This document shows positions 1 to 7,513 of a stretch of 54,632 nt of DNA, piece after piece. The stretch spans positions 1-54,632 of the forward strand of contig CAKZJE010000053.1 in the NCBI GenBank assembly GCA_936941155.1, written 5' to 3'. The translations under genes and the position numbers were made by a program. Origin of the DNA: an uncultured Methylomonas sp. (lineage in GTDB: Bacteria > Pseudomonadota > Gammaproteobacteria > Methylococcales > Methylomonadaceae). Position 1 is the stretch's first letter; the number at the start of each line of letters is the position of its first letter. The notes under the pieces were generated by a model that did not search any database, had not been told where the DNA came from, and saw only the letters and a list, made by a program, of their open reading frames with translations.

Positions 1-77
1 AAAAGATTATGCTGCGGCTGATCCAAATACAAGACAGTTTATGGAGAAATATTTATCCGCTACGCGCAATCCTCCGC
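1..77. repeat. Left copy of the 77-bp terminal direct repeat (circular closure)
   Basis: Bases 1-77 are identical to bases 54556-54632. The gene that starts at 54065 stays in frame when base 54555 is joined to base 1, so the contig is a circle (or a circularly permuted genome) with 77 bases written twice. A length of 77 matches a common assembler k-mer size, so the duplication is probably an assembly overlap and not a biological terminal repeat. Confidence 0.95.
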
Positions 78-676
78 GTCCAGAAACACCGGTTGCAGTT
101 GTTAAAGATGGTCAGCAAGTATTTGTTCCGCAATCGTCATCGTATGGTTTGCCTCCTGCAAGTTCATTAGAAAAGCCTGAAAAATTGCAACAAGTTCCGG
201 CTACACAAGTAAATGCTCAAAATGGAAACTTTGCAACAATAAGAGAAATTGACGCAGCAATTGATGCAGTAAAGAATAATCCTGAAGCATTTGGTATGAA
301 AAATTATGCGCCAACAGCGGCAATTCAAAGATTTGATCCAGAAGGTAATGATCCAAGAAATAAAGTAGGCTCTATTGCATCATTAAAACGTCATGATTTA
401 GCAGGTGCGGCTGTGCCTTTAGCAGAAGAAAAAAATCTTGCGCCATCAATTCCAATTGCAACAGATGATCCTAAAAAAATCATTAATAATTTACAAAATT
501 TAAAAACCAATCTTCTTAGAATTGAAGAAGAACGAAACGCAGGTTTTGGCGAAGATTCTGGATATAAGCCGCGTCTTAGATCTTATCAATCTCATTCTTT
601 AAACAAAAACCCGTCTGATACTACTAATGAAAATGATCGTCTTGAACAATTAAGAAAATTGCATGGAGGTAATTAA
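1..676 (+). CDS. 3' part of a late virion-associated protein (gene begins at 54065)
   Basis: This is the carboxy-terminal part of a protein of 388 residues whose start lies at 54065, across the circular junction. The frame is open from base 2 to the stop at 674-676. The visible part is hydrophilic and charged, with Pro/Ser-rich linkers and a final basic-acidic helix. I recognise no catalytic motif. It is the last but one gene of the late operon, between the 1818-residue serine-rich protein and the 558-residue protein at 679, with only 2 bases before the next start. Its position among large unrecognised late genes suggests an internal or ejected virion protein; this is inference. The methionine at 41 is internal and not the true start. 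Confidence 0.85.
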   Translation, partial: KDYAAADPNTRQFMEKYLSATRNPPRPETPVAVVKDGQQVFVPQSSSYGLPPASSLEKPEKLQQVPATQVNAQNGNFATIREIDAAIDAVKNNPEAFGMKNYAPTAAIQRFDPEGNDPRNKVGSIASLKRHDLAGAAVPLAEEKNLAPSIPIATDDPKKIINNLQNLKTNLLRIEEERNAGFGEDSGYKPRLRSYQSHSLNKNPSDTTNENDRLEQLRKLHGGN

Positions 677-678
677 TC

Positions 679-2355
679 ATGAGCCAAATTGATGATTTAG
701 TTAACGATGCTGAAGAAGCATATAAACTTGGTGACAAAGGATTGTCATTAAAGATTTATGAAAAGGTTGATAAGCTAAAAGGTGAAATGGAAAAAGATCA
801 AAACCGTAAGTGGTCTGATGTGCCAAGAGAGGCATTGGGAAATTTACCTATGGATGTAATAGATGTTGCAAAGTCATCTATTGAGCCTTTAATGCATCCA
901 ACTGAATCAACACAGGCCGCATTAGATTTAGGTAACGCTGTAGTTCAAAAAGCATTGCCACAGCCTGTTCTTGATGTAATGTATAAATTAAATCCTGAAA
1001 CAGCTAAAAATCCAGAAAAACTGCAAGCCGTATTTCAAGCAATAACCGATGAATATGGCAGTATGGATAATTTCAAGAAAACATTGGCAACACATCCTGC
1101 AAGAGTCGCTGCGGATTTAGCAACATTTATTCAGCCAGCGCGATTATTGACAAAAAATAAAGCATTAAGCGCATTGTCCAATTTAGATCCAAGTGTTGCA
1201 CCATTTGCAGCGGTAGGAAAACTAAAAGAACCTATTAGCAATTTAACAGCATCAGCATTAGGAACGCACACTGGTGTTGGTGATGTGCCTATTCGTGAGG
1301 CTTATCAAGCTGGTTATGGTGGTGGTGATCCATTAGACGCATTGACAAGGCACATGCGAAAAGAAGAAGGCACATCGCTTACTGAGCCAGTTGATGTTTT
1401 AACTCAATCTCTTAAAAACATGAGAGGCAAAACATCAGAAGATTATTTAGCTGGAATGAATCAAATTAGAGGAAACGAAAGTTTTCAAAAATTATTTAAC
1501 CATTATTACCCTTTGGATTTTATTCCAGTTGAACAAGCGGCTCGTGGCGCATTAAATATTAAAAAATACAATGGATTTGACAAGAATCCTAATTTGCAAA
1601 CGCAACGCAATGCTATTATGGATGCAATGCAACGGTGGAAAGACGAGCAACAACCCACGCCAATGCAATCTTTACAGGGTTTACTAGGAAAAGATTTTAG
1701 AAATGTCACAGGTTTTGATGCTTTAAAGCAAGGTATTTATGAGCTTGGTGATTGGAACAATCCAAGAGATCCATCAACTATGATGGCATCAAATGTATCA
1801 AATGCCATTAAAGATGAGATTGCAAAACAATCTCACGATTACGGCTGGTTGATGCGTGACCAAGCACGCAGAATCAGAGAAGCCGATGACATTGAAAAGA
1901 CATTTAATTTAAAACCTAATACAAAAGATGAAACGCAGTTAACCAAAGCGCAAGGATTAACACGAAACAATGTTAATACTTCGTATGGATTGCGCATGGA
2001 TAAATTAAAAGAGCTTGAACCGTATGGCGCAGAAAACGTACTGCCCATGCTATCAGGTCAAGCGTTATCTCCTTATGCTCCAAGAGGTCTTGCACGCGCA
2101 GGCGCAACATCTGTAGGCGCATATTTAGCTGGTGGCATACCGTTAACAATAGCGGATTTAATGTTGTCATCGCCAAGGCTTGTTGGTGAAGCTGCGGTTG
2201 CTACTGGGAAAGCCGCAAGGTATGGTGAAAAAGGACTTAATGCATATAAAAATGCATTAGATGCGGCTGGAATAGATCAAAAATATTTAAACAATATGCT
2301 GTATCAATTGCAAAAAGCACAAGACGCAACAGAGAATGTTGACGACGAAGAATAA
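679..2355 (+). CDS. Putative internal virion/ejection protein, 558 aa
   Basis: This is the last gene of the rightward late operon, starting 2 bases after the preceding stop with GGAGG upstream. The protein is mostly alpha-helical and polar. Near the C terminus (about residues 465-505) there is a Gly/Ala-rich hydrophobic stretch containing GAYLAGGIPLTIADLML that could insert in a membrane, followed by a charged helix and an acidic tail (DDEE). That architecture, and its place at the end of the morphogenesis operon, resembles proteins that short-tailed phages eject with the DNA. I see no enzyme motif. It converges on the glycosyltransferase gene and the two share a bidirectional terminator. Confidence 0.7.
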   Translation: MSQIDDLVNDAEEAYKLGDKGLSLKIYEKVDKLKGEMEKDQNRKWSDVPREALGNLPMDVIDVAKSSIEPLMHPTESTQAALDLGNAVVQKALPQPVLDVMYKLNPETAKNPEKLQAVFQAITDEYGSMDNFKKTLATHPARVAADLATFIQPARLLTKNKALSALSNLDPSVAPFAAVGKLKEPISNLTASALGTHTGVGDVPIREAYQAGYGGGDPLDALTRHMRKEEGTSLTEPVDVLTQSLKNMRGKTSEDYLAGMNQIRGNESFQKLFNHYYPLDFIPVEQAARGALNIKKYNGFDKNPNLQTQRNAIMDAMQRWKDEQQPTPMQSLQGLLGKDFRNVTGFDALKQGIYELGDWNNPRDPSTMMASNVSNAIKDEIAKQSHDYGWLMRDQARRIREADDIEKTFNLKPNTKDETQLTKAQGLTRNNVNTSYGLRMDKLKELEPYGAENVLPMLSGQALSPYAPRGLARAGATSVGAYLAGGIPLTIADLMLSSPRLVGEAAVATGKAARYGEKGLNAYKNALDAAGIDQKYLNNMLYQLQKAQDATENVDDEE

Positions 2356-2384
2356 AAAAAAGCCGCTGAAAGGCGGCTTCTTTA
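2353..2384. terminator. Bidirectional intrinsic terminator between convergent operons
   Basis: A GC-rich hairpin (AAGCCGC at 2360-2366 pairing with GCGGCTT at 2373-2379, 6-base loop) lies between the two convergent stop codons. It is followed by a T-rich stretch on the plus strand and preceded by eight A residues, which become a U tract on the minus strand. It can therefore end both the late (plus) and the early (minus) transcripts. Confidence 0.85.
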
Positions 2385-2385
2385 T

Positions 2386-3915
2386 TTAAAACGATTTAAT
2401 CAGTTTTTGCCATCGTTGTGCAACAGCACTATGCGTGTATGCGTCCATTGATGTTGCAGCATAATTAACAAACGATTCATTAAGTTCATCATCGGTTAGC
2501 ACTTCAATTATTTTGTTAGCAAAGTTATCCTCAAAGTCATCATCATGGTTAATCAAGAATCCACTTTTACCGTCTTGTATCATCGCTGACGGGCCGTATT
2601 TAATATCGAGCGCAATAACTGGGCAACCGTTAAACAAACTTTCCATGACGCTCAAACAAAACGCTTCACATGTACTAGTCAGTATTGATAGCACTGACTC
2701 TTGATAAATTTTGTTAACATCTGATTCAAATGGATTAACAAAAACATTTTCTGATAATCCATTTTCTTTTACATAATTTTTAATAAAGTTTTCTTCATCA
2801 CCAAATCCATATAAATGCAGTTCTGCATTAGGCATTGTTTCAAGCACTTTTTTAAATATTTCTAATGCATAGCTATGATTTTTTTCAGATGAATAACGAG
2901 CTAAGTAGACAACTTTCATGCGCTTACGTTCTGCAAATGGCGTGTTATATGCTACTGGCGAATGAGAGTGTGGAATAATGTGGTAATTAGCCTCTCCATA
3001 TCGTGAAGCTATATCTTGACGCTGTTCATCTGTAAATACAATGATGGCATCTTGATTTGCTGGATCATCTAACACGGGTCTAAAGAAATGATTAGTTTCT
3101 GCTTCCATAATGTTTTTGCCATCGCAAGTATGCACACTATGAATAATTGGAATAATCTTTATGGATTCATTTTTAGTTTTCTTTAACGACGAATAATATT
3201 CTTTGTTTCTATCACCGATAAAAATAGCATTGCTATGCGTTTTAACAAGCGCATCAACCCAAAAATCAAGCATGTCTTCGTCAGATAAAAATCTTGTAAT
3301 AATATGACCAAGTTTATCTGTCAGGTAAATTGACTGAATAGAAATATCAGATCCAGAAATTAAACATCGTTTGTGAAGCGCAACAGTTCCATCCTGCCGA
3401 TAATAAATTTCATTTGTTATTTTTGATCCATCAGCAGAAAATGAAAACAATTCAGATCTACTTAAAAAACCACGACAGTCAAAAACTTCACGTCGAATAA
3501 TTTGATTATCTTCAAAATAATTCACATGTTCAATGGCACCATCATCACTGCATTTACAATACGCATAAAAATCACCTTCTTTTGTAAAGAAACGCATGTC
3601 GTTAGAATTTGAAACAGGCACTTTTCTATGCGCTGCTAATTTTGCTGGAAAAACATGTCTATCTTCATAATCTGCACTTGTCGTTTCTTGAAAGAAATCG
3701 TACATATTAAACACTTTCATTGCCGAACTCATGCGTCCAGAATTTTGATATTGTTTTTTGTTTTTGTGCAATTGAGAATTGTAATAATTTGTTAAATAAA
3801 TCGCATTGATGTTTAAATAATCATTAAACATAACTGATCGAAGCATAGCAGATGATTCGATTCCAGCTAATCCTTTTCCAATATCTACGTTAACAAAAAA
3901 AATTGGTCTATTCAC
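2386..3915 (-). CDS. GtfA/TagE-like GT4 glycosyltransferase (candidate protein O-glycosyltransferase)
   Basis: This is a 509-residue GT-B retaining glycosyltransferase. Residues about 100-200 repeat the pattern F-x-x-x-G-x-L / Y-x-x-DG-T-x, as in the beta-sheet (DUF1975-like) domain of GtfA and TagE enzymes. The C-terminal Rossmann domain has VVYLARYSSEKNH, an EX7E motif (E417, E425), GCPVIALD and YGPSAMI, which match the donor-site motifs of that group. The length is close to streptococcal GtfA, which with GtfB adds GlcNAc to serine-rich adhesins. No GtfB partner is present. The start is GTG at 3915, overlapping the upstream stop as GTGA and preceded by AGGA. It is the last gene of the minus-strand operon, facing the late operon that encodes a serine-rich protein. 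Teichoic-acid-type, LPS or DNA targets are alternatives. Confidence 0.8.
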   Translation of the reverse strand: MNRPIFFVNVDIGKGLAGIESSAMLRSVMFNDYLNINAIYLTNYYNSQLHKNKKQYQNSGRMSSAMKVFNMYDFFQETTSADYEDRHVFPAKLAAHRKVPVSNSNDMRFFTKEGDFYAYCKCSDDGAIEHVNYFEDNQIIRREVFDCRGFLSRSELFSFSADGSKITNEIYYRQDGTVALHKRCLISGSDISIQSIYLTDKLGHIITRFLSDEDMLDFWVDALVKTHSNAIFIGDRNKEYYSSLKKTKNESIKIIPIIHSVHTCDGKNIMEAETNHFFRPVLDDPANQDAIIVFTDEQRQDIASRYGEANYHIIPHSHSPVAYNTPFAERKRMKVVYLARYSSEKNHSYALEIFKKVLETMPNAELHLYGFGDEENFIKNYVKENGLSENVFVNPFESDVNKIYQESVLSILTSTCEAFCLSVMESLFNGCPVIALDIKYGPSAMIQDGKSGFLINHDDDFEDNFANKIIEVLTDDELNESFVNYAATSMDAYTHSAVAQRWQKLIKSF

Positions 3916-4049
3916 GGTAACATCCTAATTTCTGCATTTAAGTACACCCACCTGTTATATGCCGCCTCTGGTGTAGTACCACAGGCGACTACTGAAAAAT
4001 CGGTATAGCACACCCATCGGTTGCCTACCTTTCGTATCTTTGGTTTCAT
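3912..4049 (-). CDS. Small hypothetical protein, 45 aa
   Basis: This short gene is coupled on both sides: its ATG overlaps the upstream stop as ATGA and its TGA overlaps the GTG of the glycosyltransferase. The sequence begins MKPKIRKVGNRWVCYTD and contains GTTPEAAYNRW. The W-x-C, GxTPxxAYxxW pattern is typical of tiny phage proteins of unknown function. Nothing else can be inferred, except that it is co-translated with the glycosyltransferase. Confidence 0.65.
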   Translation of the reverse strand: MKPKIRKVGNRWVCYTDFSVVACGTTPEAAYNRWVYLNAEIRMLP

Positions 4050-4204
4050 CGTTCCCTTCTGCTTAATACTAAATTGCTGACGCTGATAGGCTCCATTGGA
4101 TTATCAGCCAGCCATTTTAGCAATTCCATATACTCAGCGCATCGTTCTTTATTTATGGCTAAGATAGTGGTTTCTGGGTGATCTTTGGCTATCCATTCAT
4201 TCAT
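4046..4204 (-). CDS. Small hypothetical protein, 52 aa
   Basis: The ATG at 4204 overlaps the stop of the DUF3310 gene (TAATG) and the stop overlaps the next start (ATGA). The protein is soluble, begins MNEWIAKDHPETTILA and ends in a basic tail, SRRER. It has one cysteine and no recognised domain. It is part of the minus-strand metabolic operon. Confidence 0.6.
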   Translation of the reverse strand: MNEWIAKDHPETTILAINKERCAEYMELLKWLADNPMEPISVSNLVLSRRER

Positions 4205-4560
4205 TAAAAATTCTCGAACTTAGTTAAACGATCCAGATACCAATTTGCTTTGCGCAGATCCTCGATGCCATTTTTATCTTTGTATCGCCACATGTATTTG
4301 AAAACATTCCCACGCAAGAACCCACGAAACTCGTCATGGCTTAACATAGCCGCCATTGCATCAATGCATTCCATTTTGTCGCCTTTATAATGCTTTGGGG
4401 CGTGTACTGTGTCTGCTGGAATAGTATGCCAAGGTCTTGTTTCTGATGCTGTCAAATCCTCGCGTATTTTGTCTAGTCTTTCTTTTTTACTTGCTGTTGA
4501 CTCATGAACTGAGTCACCTGTAAATCCATAGTACATTTGTTCTTCTTGTTGTGTCATCAT
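4204..4560 (-). CDS. DUF3310 (SaV-like) phage protein, 118 aa
   Basis: The C-terminal half carries the DUF3310 signature: HAPKHYKGDKMECIDAM, then GNVFKYMWRYKDKNGIEDL and KANWYLDRL. This family is widespread in phages and often sits beside nucleotide-metabolism genes. Members have been called nucleotide kinase-like but the biochemical role is not settled. The frame is open up to 4620, but the ATG at 4560 overlaps the stop of the upstream gene as ATGA and follows a GGGAG, so I take 4560 as the start. It lies downstream of thyA and dut. Confidence 0.85.
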   Translation of the reverse strand: MMTQQEEQMYYGFTGDSVHESTASKKERLDKIREDLTASETRPWHTIPADTVHAPKHYKGDKMECIDAMAAMLSHDEFRGFLRGNVFKYMWRYKDKNGIEDLRKANWYLDRLTKFENF

Positions 4561-4781
4561 ATCAACGTCATCTCCCAACCTGTTGGTTTTAAAATATGTT
4601 TTTGTAAAAACTTTTTGCATAATTTGTTATTTATTTTTGATGTTGAAACTCGTTTTTTACGCGCATTAGTTTCCTGTACGCCAAACGAAATGTTGCACAC
4701 TTTGCAAATACCACTACCGCGTGCAAACAATAAAACCGGCTTTTCTATGCCGCATACTTCACACAGTCGATTGCTTGCCAT
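4557..4781 (-). CDS. Small four-cysteine zinc-finger protein, 74 aa
   Basis: It contains two CxxC pairs (CEVCGIEKPVLLF and GICKVC), predicting a zinc ribbon, followed by a basic region. The ATG at 4781 overlaps the thyA stop as TGATG; the frame extends one codon further (TTG), which is less likely. The C-terminal segment FLQKHILKPTGWEMTL closely resembles FLSRHVLMPKRWEMTL at the end of the HNH-like protein at 8104-8685. Zinc ribbons of this kind are common in HNH and other DNA-binding phage proteins, so a DNA-binding role is possible. No catalytic residues are seen. Confidence 0.65.
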   Translation of the reverse strand: MASNRLCEVCGIEKPVLLFARGSGICKVCNISFGVQETNARKKRVSTSKINNKLCKKFLQKHILKPTGWEMTLI

Positions 4782-5614
4782 CAAAGTAACTTTGGTTTGG
4801 TGGTAACAATCGGCTCGGGTATTTCACCTTCAATCGTAAAGTCAGACGCTTTGAAATCTGTGCTGGTGGGCGTGTAAACCAGTTTAACTTCATCCATACC
4901 GGTGTAAAGGCTTATCATCGTTTCTGCCGTATCCACATGAGATGGTTCATTATAGACGTGCGCATCGCCCCACATCCATGTCATTGATCCAACTTTAAGT
5001 CCAGCATGATGAGCAAACCACATAAGCATCGCCCAAGATTGTATCCAGTTGTGGGGTACACCCAGAAGCATATCTGCGCTACGTTGGTATGACTTCATGC
5101 TCAAACGTCCGTTACGCACGAAGAACTGCACGATTATGCTATGGCAACACGTTGGTGTGTTGGGATTATTGTTCGTTTCTGTAATGTACGCCATTTCACC
5201 TGCATTCCATGTTGTCATCAAAAGGCGACGGCTGTTAGGGTTGTTCTTCAGTGCATCTTGGATAAACTCTATTTGGTCAAAAGAATTATGCTCATCCACT
5301 CTAAAATCATAAAACGTACTATGTCTTAATTGCGCACCATACCCCGATGTCAAATAACCATCTTCATCCAATTGACCTTTCCACCAATCAAGTAGTTCCT
5401 CTGGGCATTCGCTATCACCAGACAAGAACCACTCCATCTCACGCAGAGCTTTTTTCCATGCGGTTTTGCGCAGTGTAACAAGCGGTGTTGTGGTGAAAGT
5501 GACGTTCGGCAAATCAAAATGCGAGAACACTTCGTGGTTTCGTGTTGTAACCATATCGCCGGCATTTATGATTTCTTTTAAGATACAAACGTATTTTTTG
5601 TTAGCTAAACTCAT
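4781..5614 (-). CDS. thyA: Thymidylate synthase (ThyA family)
   Basis: This protein of 277 residues converts dUMP to dTMP with methylene-tetrahydrofolate. The catalytic cysteine is C157 in TPTCCHS. The dUMP-binding block SYQRSADMLLGVPHN contains R178, D181 and N189. The asparagine at 189 corresponds to the residue that selects uracil in thymidylate synthases and is aspartate in dCMP hydroxymethylases, so the substrate is most likely dUMP. The usual PFN is PHN here. It starts with ATG at 5614, overlapping the upstream stop and preceded by GAGG. With dut, nrdJb and the DUF3310 gene it forms a nucleotide-supply module. Confidence 0.95.
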   Translation of the reverse strand: MSLANKKYVCILKEIINAGDMVTTRNHEVFSHFDLPNVTFTTTPLVTLRKTAWKKALREMEWFLSGDSECPEELLDWWKGQLDEDGYLTSGYGAQLRHSTFYDFRVDEHNSFDQIEFIQDALKNNPNSRRLLMTTWNAGEMAYITETNNNPNTPTCCHSIIVQFFVRNGRLSMKSYQRSADMLLGVPHNWIQSWAMLMWFAHHAGLKVGSMTWMWGDAHVYNEPSHVDTAETMISLYTGMDEVKLVYTPTSTDFKASDFTIEGEIPEPIVTTKPKLL

Positions 5615-5814
5615 TTCTTTTCCTCAGTGAGTGTGTAAGGGTGGCAGGTAAGATTCCATCTTGTGCTAATTAACTGCATAGATTTCAACACAAAGTCTTG
5701 TCTTAATGCCGCTGATTCGCACGATGGCTTGTCTGCAAACGTGGCTGTTGACTGTGTAAATTGACCGTGTGAGGCGATAGTGCTGATCAAAATATAAGCT
5801 ATTGGACTAATCAT
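5611..5814 (-). CDS. Small putative secreted two-cysteine protein, 67 aa
   Basis: The start is probably ATG 5814, which overlaps the end of dut by 8 bases; the open frame runs to 5844 but has no better start there. The N terminus MISPIAYILISTIASHG looks like a short signal peptide. The mature part has two cysteines about 26 residues apart, which could form one disulphide in the periplasm. The layout (signal, Thr/Phe-rich segment, C-x-x-A, then a second Cys) resembles the product at 9534-9785. The function is unknown. Confidence 0.55.
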   Translation of the reverse strand: MISPIAYILISTIASHGQFTQSTATFADKPSCESAALRQDFVLKSMQLISTRWNLTCHPYTLTEEKK

Positions 5815-6250
5815 TTCCTGTACTCCCAAAGCCACCTTCACCACGCTCAGTACTGCTACTGAACTCCTCTACTTCTACAAATTCCGCTCTAATCACTGGT
5901 ACAAAAAGCATCTGTGCAATCCTATCTTGTGGTGAGATTTTATACAGTCCGTTGCCTGTGTTCTTGATAGATACTTTAAGCTCACCTTGATAGTCACTGT
6001 CAATTAAACCAACAGAATTACCCAACTTAATACCATAGTTATGTCCAAGCCCACTACGTGGCATGATAAGAGCCGCCGCTTCTACATCATGGATATTGAT
6101 TGCGATGCCTGTCGGTATCATTGCCACTTCACCTAAATCTAACTTAATAGGCTTTGTAATATTAGCTCTTAGGTCTACTGCCGCACTACCTGTAGTTTCA
6201 TAGGCAGGGATAATTACATTCTTAGATAGTCTTTTAATTTCAATTTTCAT
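5807..6250 (-). CDS. dut: dUTPase (deoxyuridine 5'-triphosphate nucleotidohydrolase)
   Basis: This trimeric-type dUTPase of 147 residues hydrolyses dUTP to dUMP. It removes dUTP before it can enter DNA and feeds ThyA. All five family motifs are visible: GSAAVDLRA, PRSGLGHNYG, GLIDSDYQGEL (catalytic aspartate), DRIAQMLF, and the C-terminal glycine-rich arm ERGEGGFGSTG that closes the active site. The start at 6250 overlaps the upstream stop as ATGA. Nothing is truncated. Confidence 0.96.
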   Translation of the reverse strand: MKIEIKRLSKNVIIPAYETTGSAAVDLRANITKPIKLDLGEVAMIPTGIAINIHDVEAAALIMPRSGLGHNYGIKLGNSVGLIDSDYQGELKVSIKNTGNGLYKISPQDRIAQMLFVPVIRAEFVEVEEFSSSTERGEGGFGSTGND

Positions 6251-6411
6251 TTTGTTTCCTCTCTGTGTTTAGGCAGTAACGCCATCGCTTTTTCGTAAAG
6301 GTCTTTAGATTCTTCTACTGATTCACCAACTCGCCAAGCATCTAAAACTTCTTCAAATGTAGCTGCTAATACATCAATGTATTTATCATAAAGGTATGAT
6401 TCTAGGCTCAT
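6247..6411 (-). CDS. Small hypothetical protein, 54 aa
   Basis: A short soluble, acidic, helical protein (begins MSLESYLYDKYIDVLAAT). Its stop overlaps the dut start (ATGA) and its ATG overlaps the preceding stop. I recognise no domain. It is co-translated within the metabolic operon. Confidence 0.6.
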   Translation of the reverse strand: MSLESYLYDKYIDVLAATFEEVLDAWRVGESVEESKDLYEKAMALLPKHREETK

Positions 6412-6572
6412 TCCCCACCTACACATAATTTATAAATTTCATCAACGGTATAGCATTGTTTCGATGACGATTTAATGCAATCCACCATCACGTCTTTTTC
6501 GTGCATGATACCTACAAACATAAACGTAAAAACCAACAGTACCGCACCAAGGGTAACCATATATTCATTCAT
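6408..6572 (-). CDS. Small single-span membrane protein, 54 aa
   Basis: The start at 6572 is preceded by GGAG with a 7-base spacer and overlaps the end of the upstream gene; the frame extends to 6590 but without an SD. A hydrophobic helix (about residues 5-22, with TLGAVLLVFTFMFVGIM) is followed by a short segment with three cysteines. The function is unknown; a small inner-membrane or anchored protein is likely. Confidence 0.6.
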   Translation of the reverse strand: MNEYMVTLGAVLLVFTFMFVGIMHEKDVMVDCIKSSSKQCYTVDEIYKLCVGGE

Positions 6573-6849
6573 TCTCTTTCTCCAAAACAATCTCAGTCAA
6601 TTCACAAATAATTGTAATCAACTCATCGGTATGGTGATCGGGTACATCATCTCGCATAAAGACATACATCTCTAATCCCGACAGCAACTTTAAGATGCGC
6701 AGTGCTTGTTCTTTATTCATTGTCTTTCCTCTTAAATCTTCCTCAGCTTTTGCATAACCTTTTTTGTATTCATCCAATCCTTGGCGAGGAGTTATATTAA
6801 GTTGTTTTATTACGCCTTCAATTAATTCGTCACATTCTCTTTCATTCAT
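6565..6849 (-). CDS. Hypothetical protein, 94 aa
   Basis: A charged helical protein beginning MNERECDELIEGVIKQL. A second possible start (MNKEQALRIL) lies in the middle but has no clear ribosome-binding site. It overlaps its neighbours at both ends (ATGA upstream, 8 bases downstream). No domain is recognised. Confidence 0.6.
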   Translation of the reverse strand: MNERECDELIEGVIKQLNITPRQGLDEYKKGYAKAEEDLRGKTMNKEQALRILKLLSGLEMYVFMRDDVPDHHTDELITIICELTEIVLEKENE

Positions 6850-7040
6850 AACGCATCCTCATTAATAACTTCCTCAAAATATTTAAAAAAATCATTTTTA
6901 GTTCTAACAAACACTTCACGAAGTTTATTTGTATTAGAATAAACAATACCGTCAACCCACTTATCACCAATTTGTACACGACACGCAGTTTCAAGTAAGT
7001 AAACATCACCCGTTATTTTGTTCTTGTATTGAATACTCAT
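6846..7040 (-). CDS. Small hypothetical protein, 64 aa
   Basis: It begins MSIQYKNKITGDVYLLET; the Y-x-N-x-x-TG-x-x-Y opening is common in small phage proteins of beta-rich fold. The start overlaps the upstream stop (ATGA) and the stop overlaps the downstream start. The function is unknown. Confidence 0.6.
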   Translation of the reverse strand: MSIQYKNKITGDVYLLETACRVQIGDKWVDGIVYSNTNKLREVFVRTKNDFFKYFEEVINEDAL

Positions 7041-7501
7041 AACTCCACCTCACCGCTGTTGAGCATTCGACACGCTTCATGCGCACTTTCTACATCAACA
7101 AAATGAACAGCGACATCTTGTCTATCTTCGTATTTTGAGAAAAACCATCCATTTTTATAATGGCTAAAGTAAACAATAAATTTTTCAGTCTTAGTGCCCC
7201 AGTCAACCACCTCATCACCACACAACTCATCACGCAATGCTAACAGCCTATTAAACCTGCGCATTTCAACTGCTGCGCGTTCTGCTTGTTCTTTGGTAAT
7301 GCGTTTTGTACCAAATTCTTTTTGATGACTAAATGAATCAACAGCAACTACATCGCCTTCACAATCAACCTGCCAATAACCACCTTTAGGCTGCCACTTT
7401 ACTACAGGTTCAACCGTTTTAACTGCTCCTGCAAATAATTGTTTTTCTAACTCAGTGACTCTGTTTTCCAAATTCTTAATCATTATTTCGTATTCGTTCA
7501 T
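7037..7501 (-). CDS. Conserved phage hypothetical protein, 154 aa
   Basis: The N-terminal 22 residues form a coiled coil (NLENRVTELEKQL). A W-x-P-x-GG-Y-W-x-V / G-x-V / FG-x-x-R-x-T-x-E-x-AE-x-AA-x-x-MR-x-x-NRLLA arrangement follows, a layout that recurs in hypothetical proteins of phages of enteric and environmental Proteobacteria. No catalytic role is known to me. ATG at 7501 has a GGAGAAAATAAA leader. Confidence 0.65.
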   Translation of the reverse strand: MNEYEIMIKNLENRVTELEKQLFAGAVKTVEPVVKWQPKGGYWQVDCEGDVVAVDSFSHQKEFGTKRITKEQAERAAVEMRRFNRLLALRDELCGDEVVDWGTKTEKFIVYFSHYKNGWFFSKYEDRQDVAVHFVDVESAHEACRMLNSGEVEL

Positions 7502-7513
7502 TTTATTTTCTCC

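Noticed and set aside
1-77. Terminal repeat as a biological direct terminal repeat
   Set aside because: Its length of exactly 77 and its position within one gene make an assembly overlap more likely. Direct terminal repeats of short-tailed phages are usually longer and lie between genes.
2386-5614. Glycosyltransferase plus ThyA-family enzyme as a T4-like hydroxymethylcytosine glucosylation pathway
   Set aside because: The ThyA-family protein keeps asparagine where dCMP hydroxymethylases have aspartate, no dCTPase or kinase pair is evident, and the transferase has a DUF1975-like domain found in protein- and teichoic-acid-directed enzymes.
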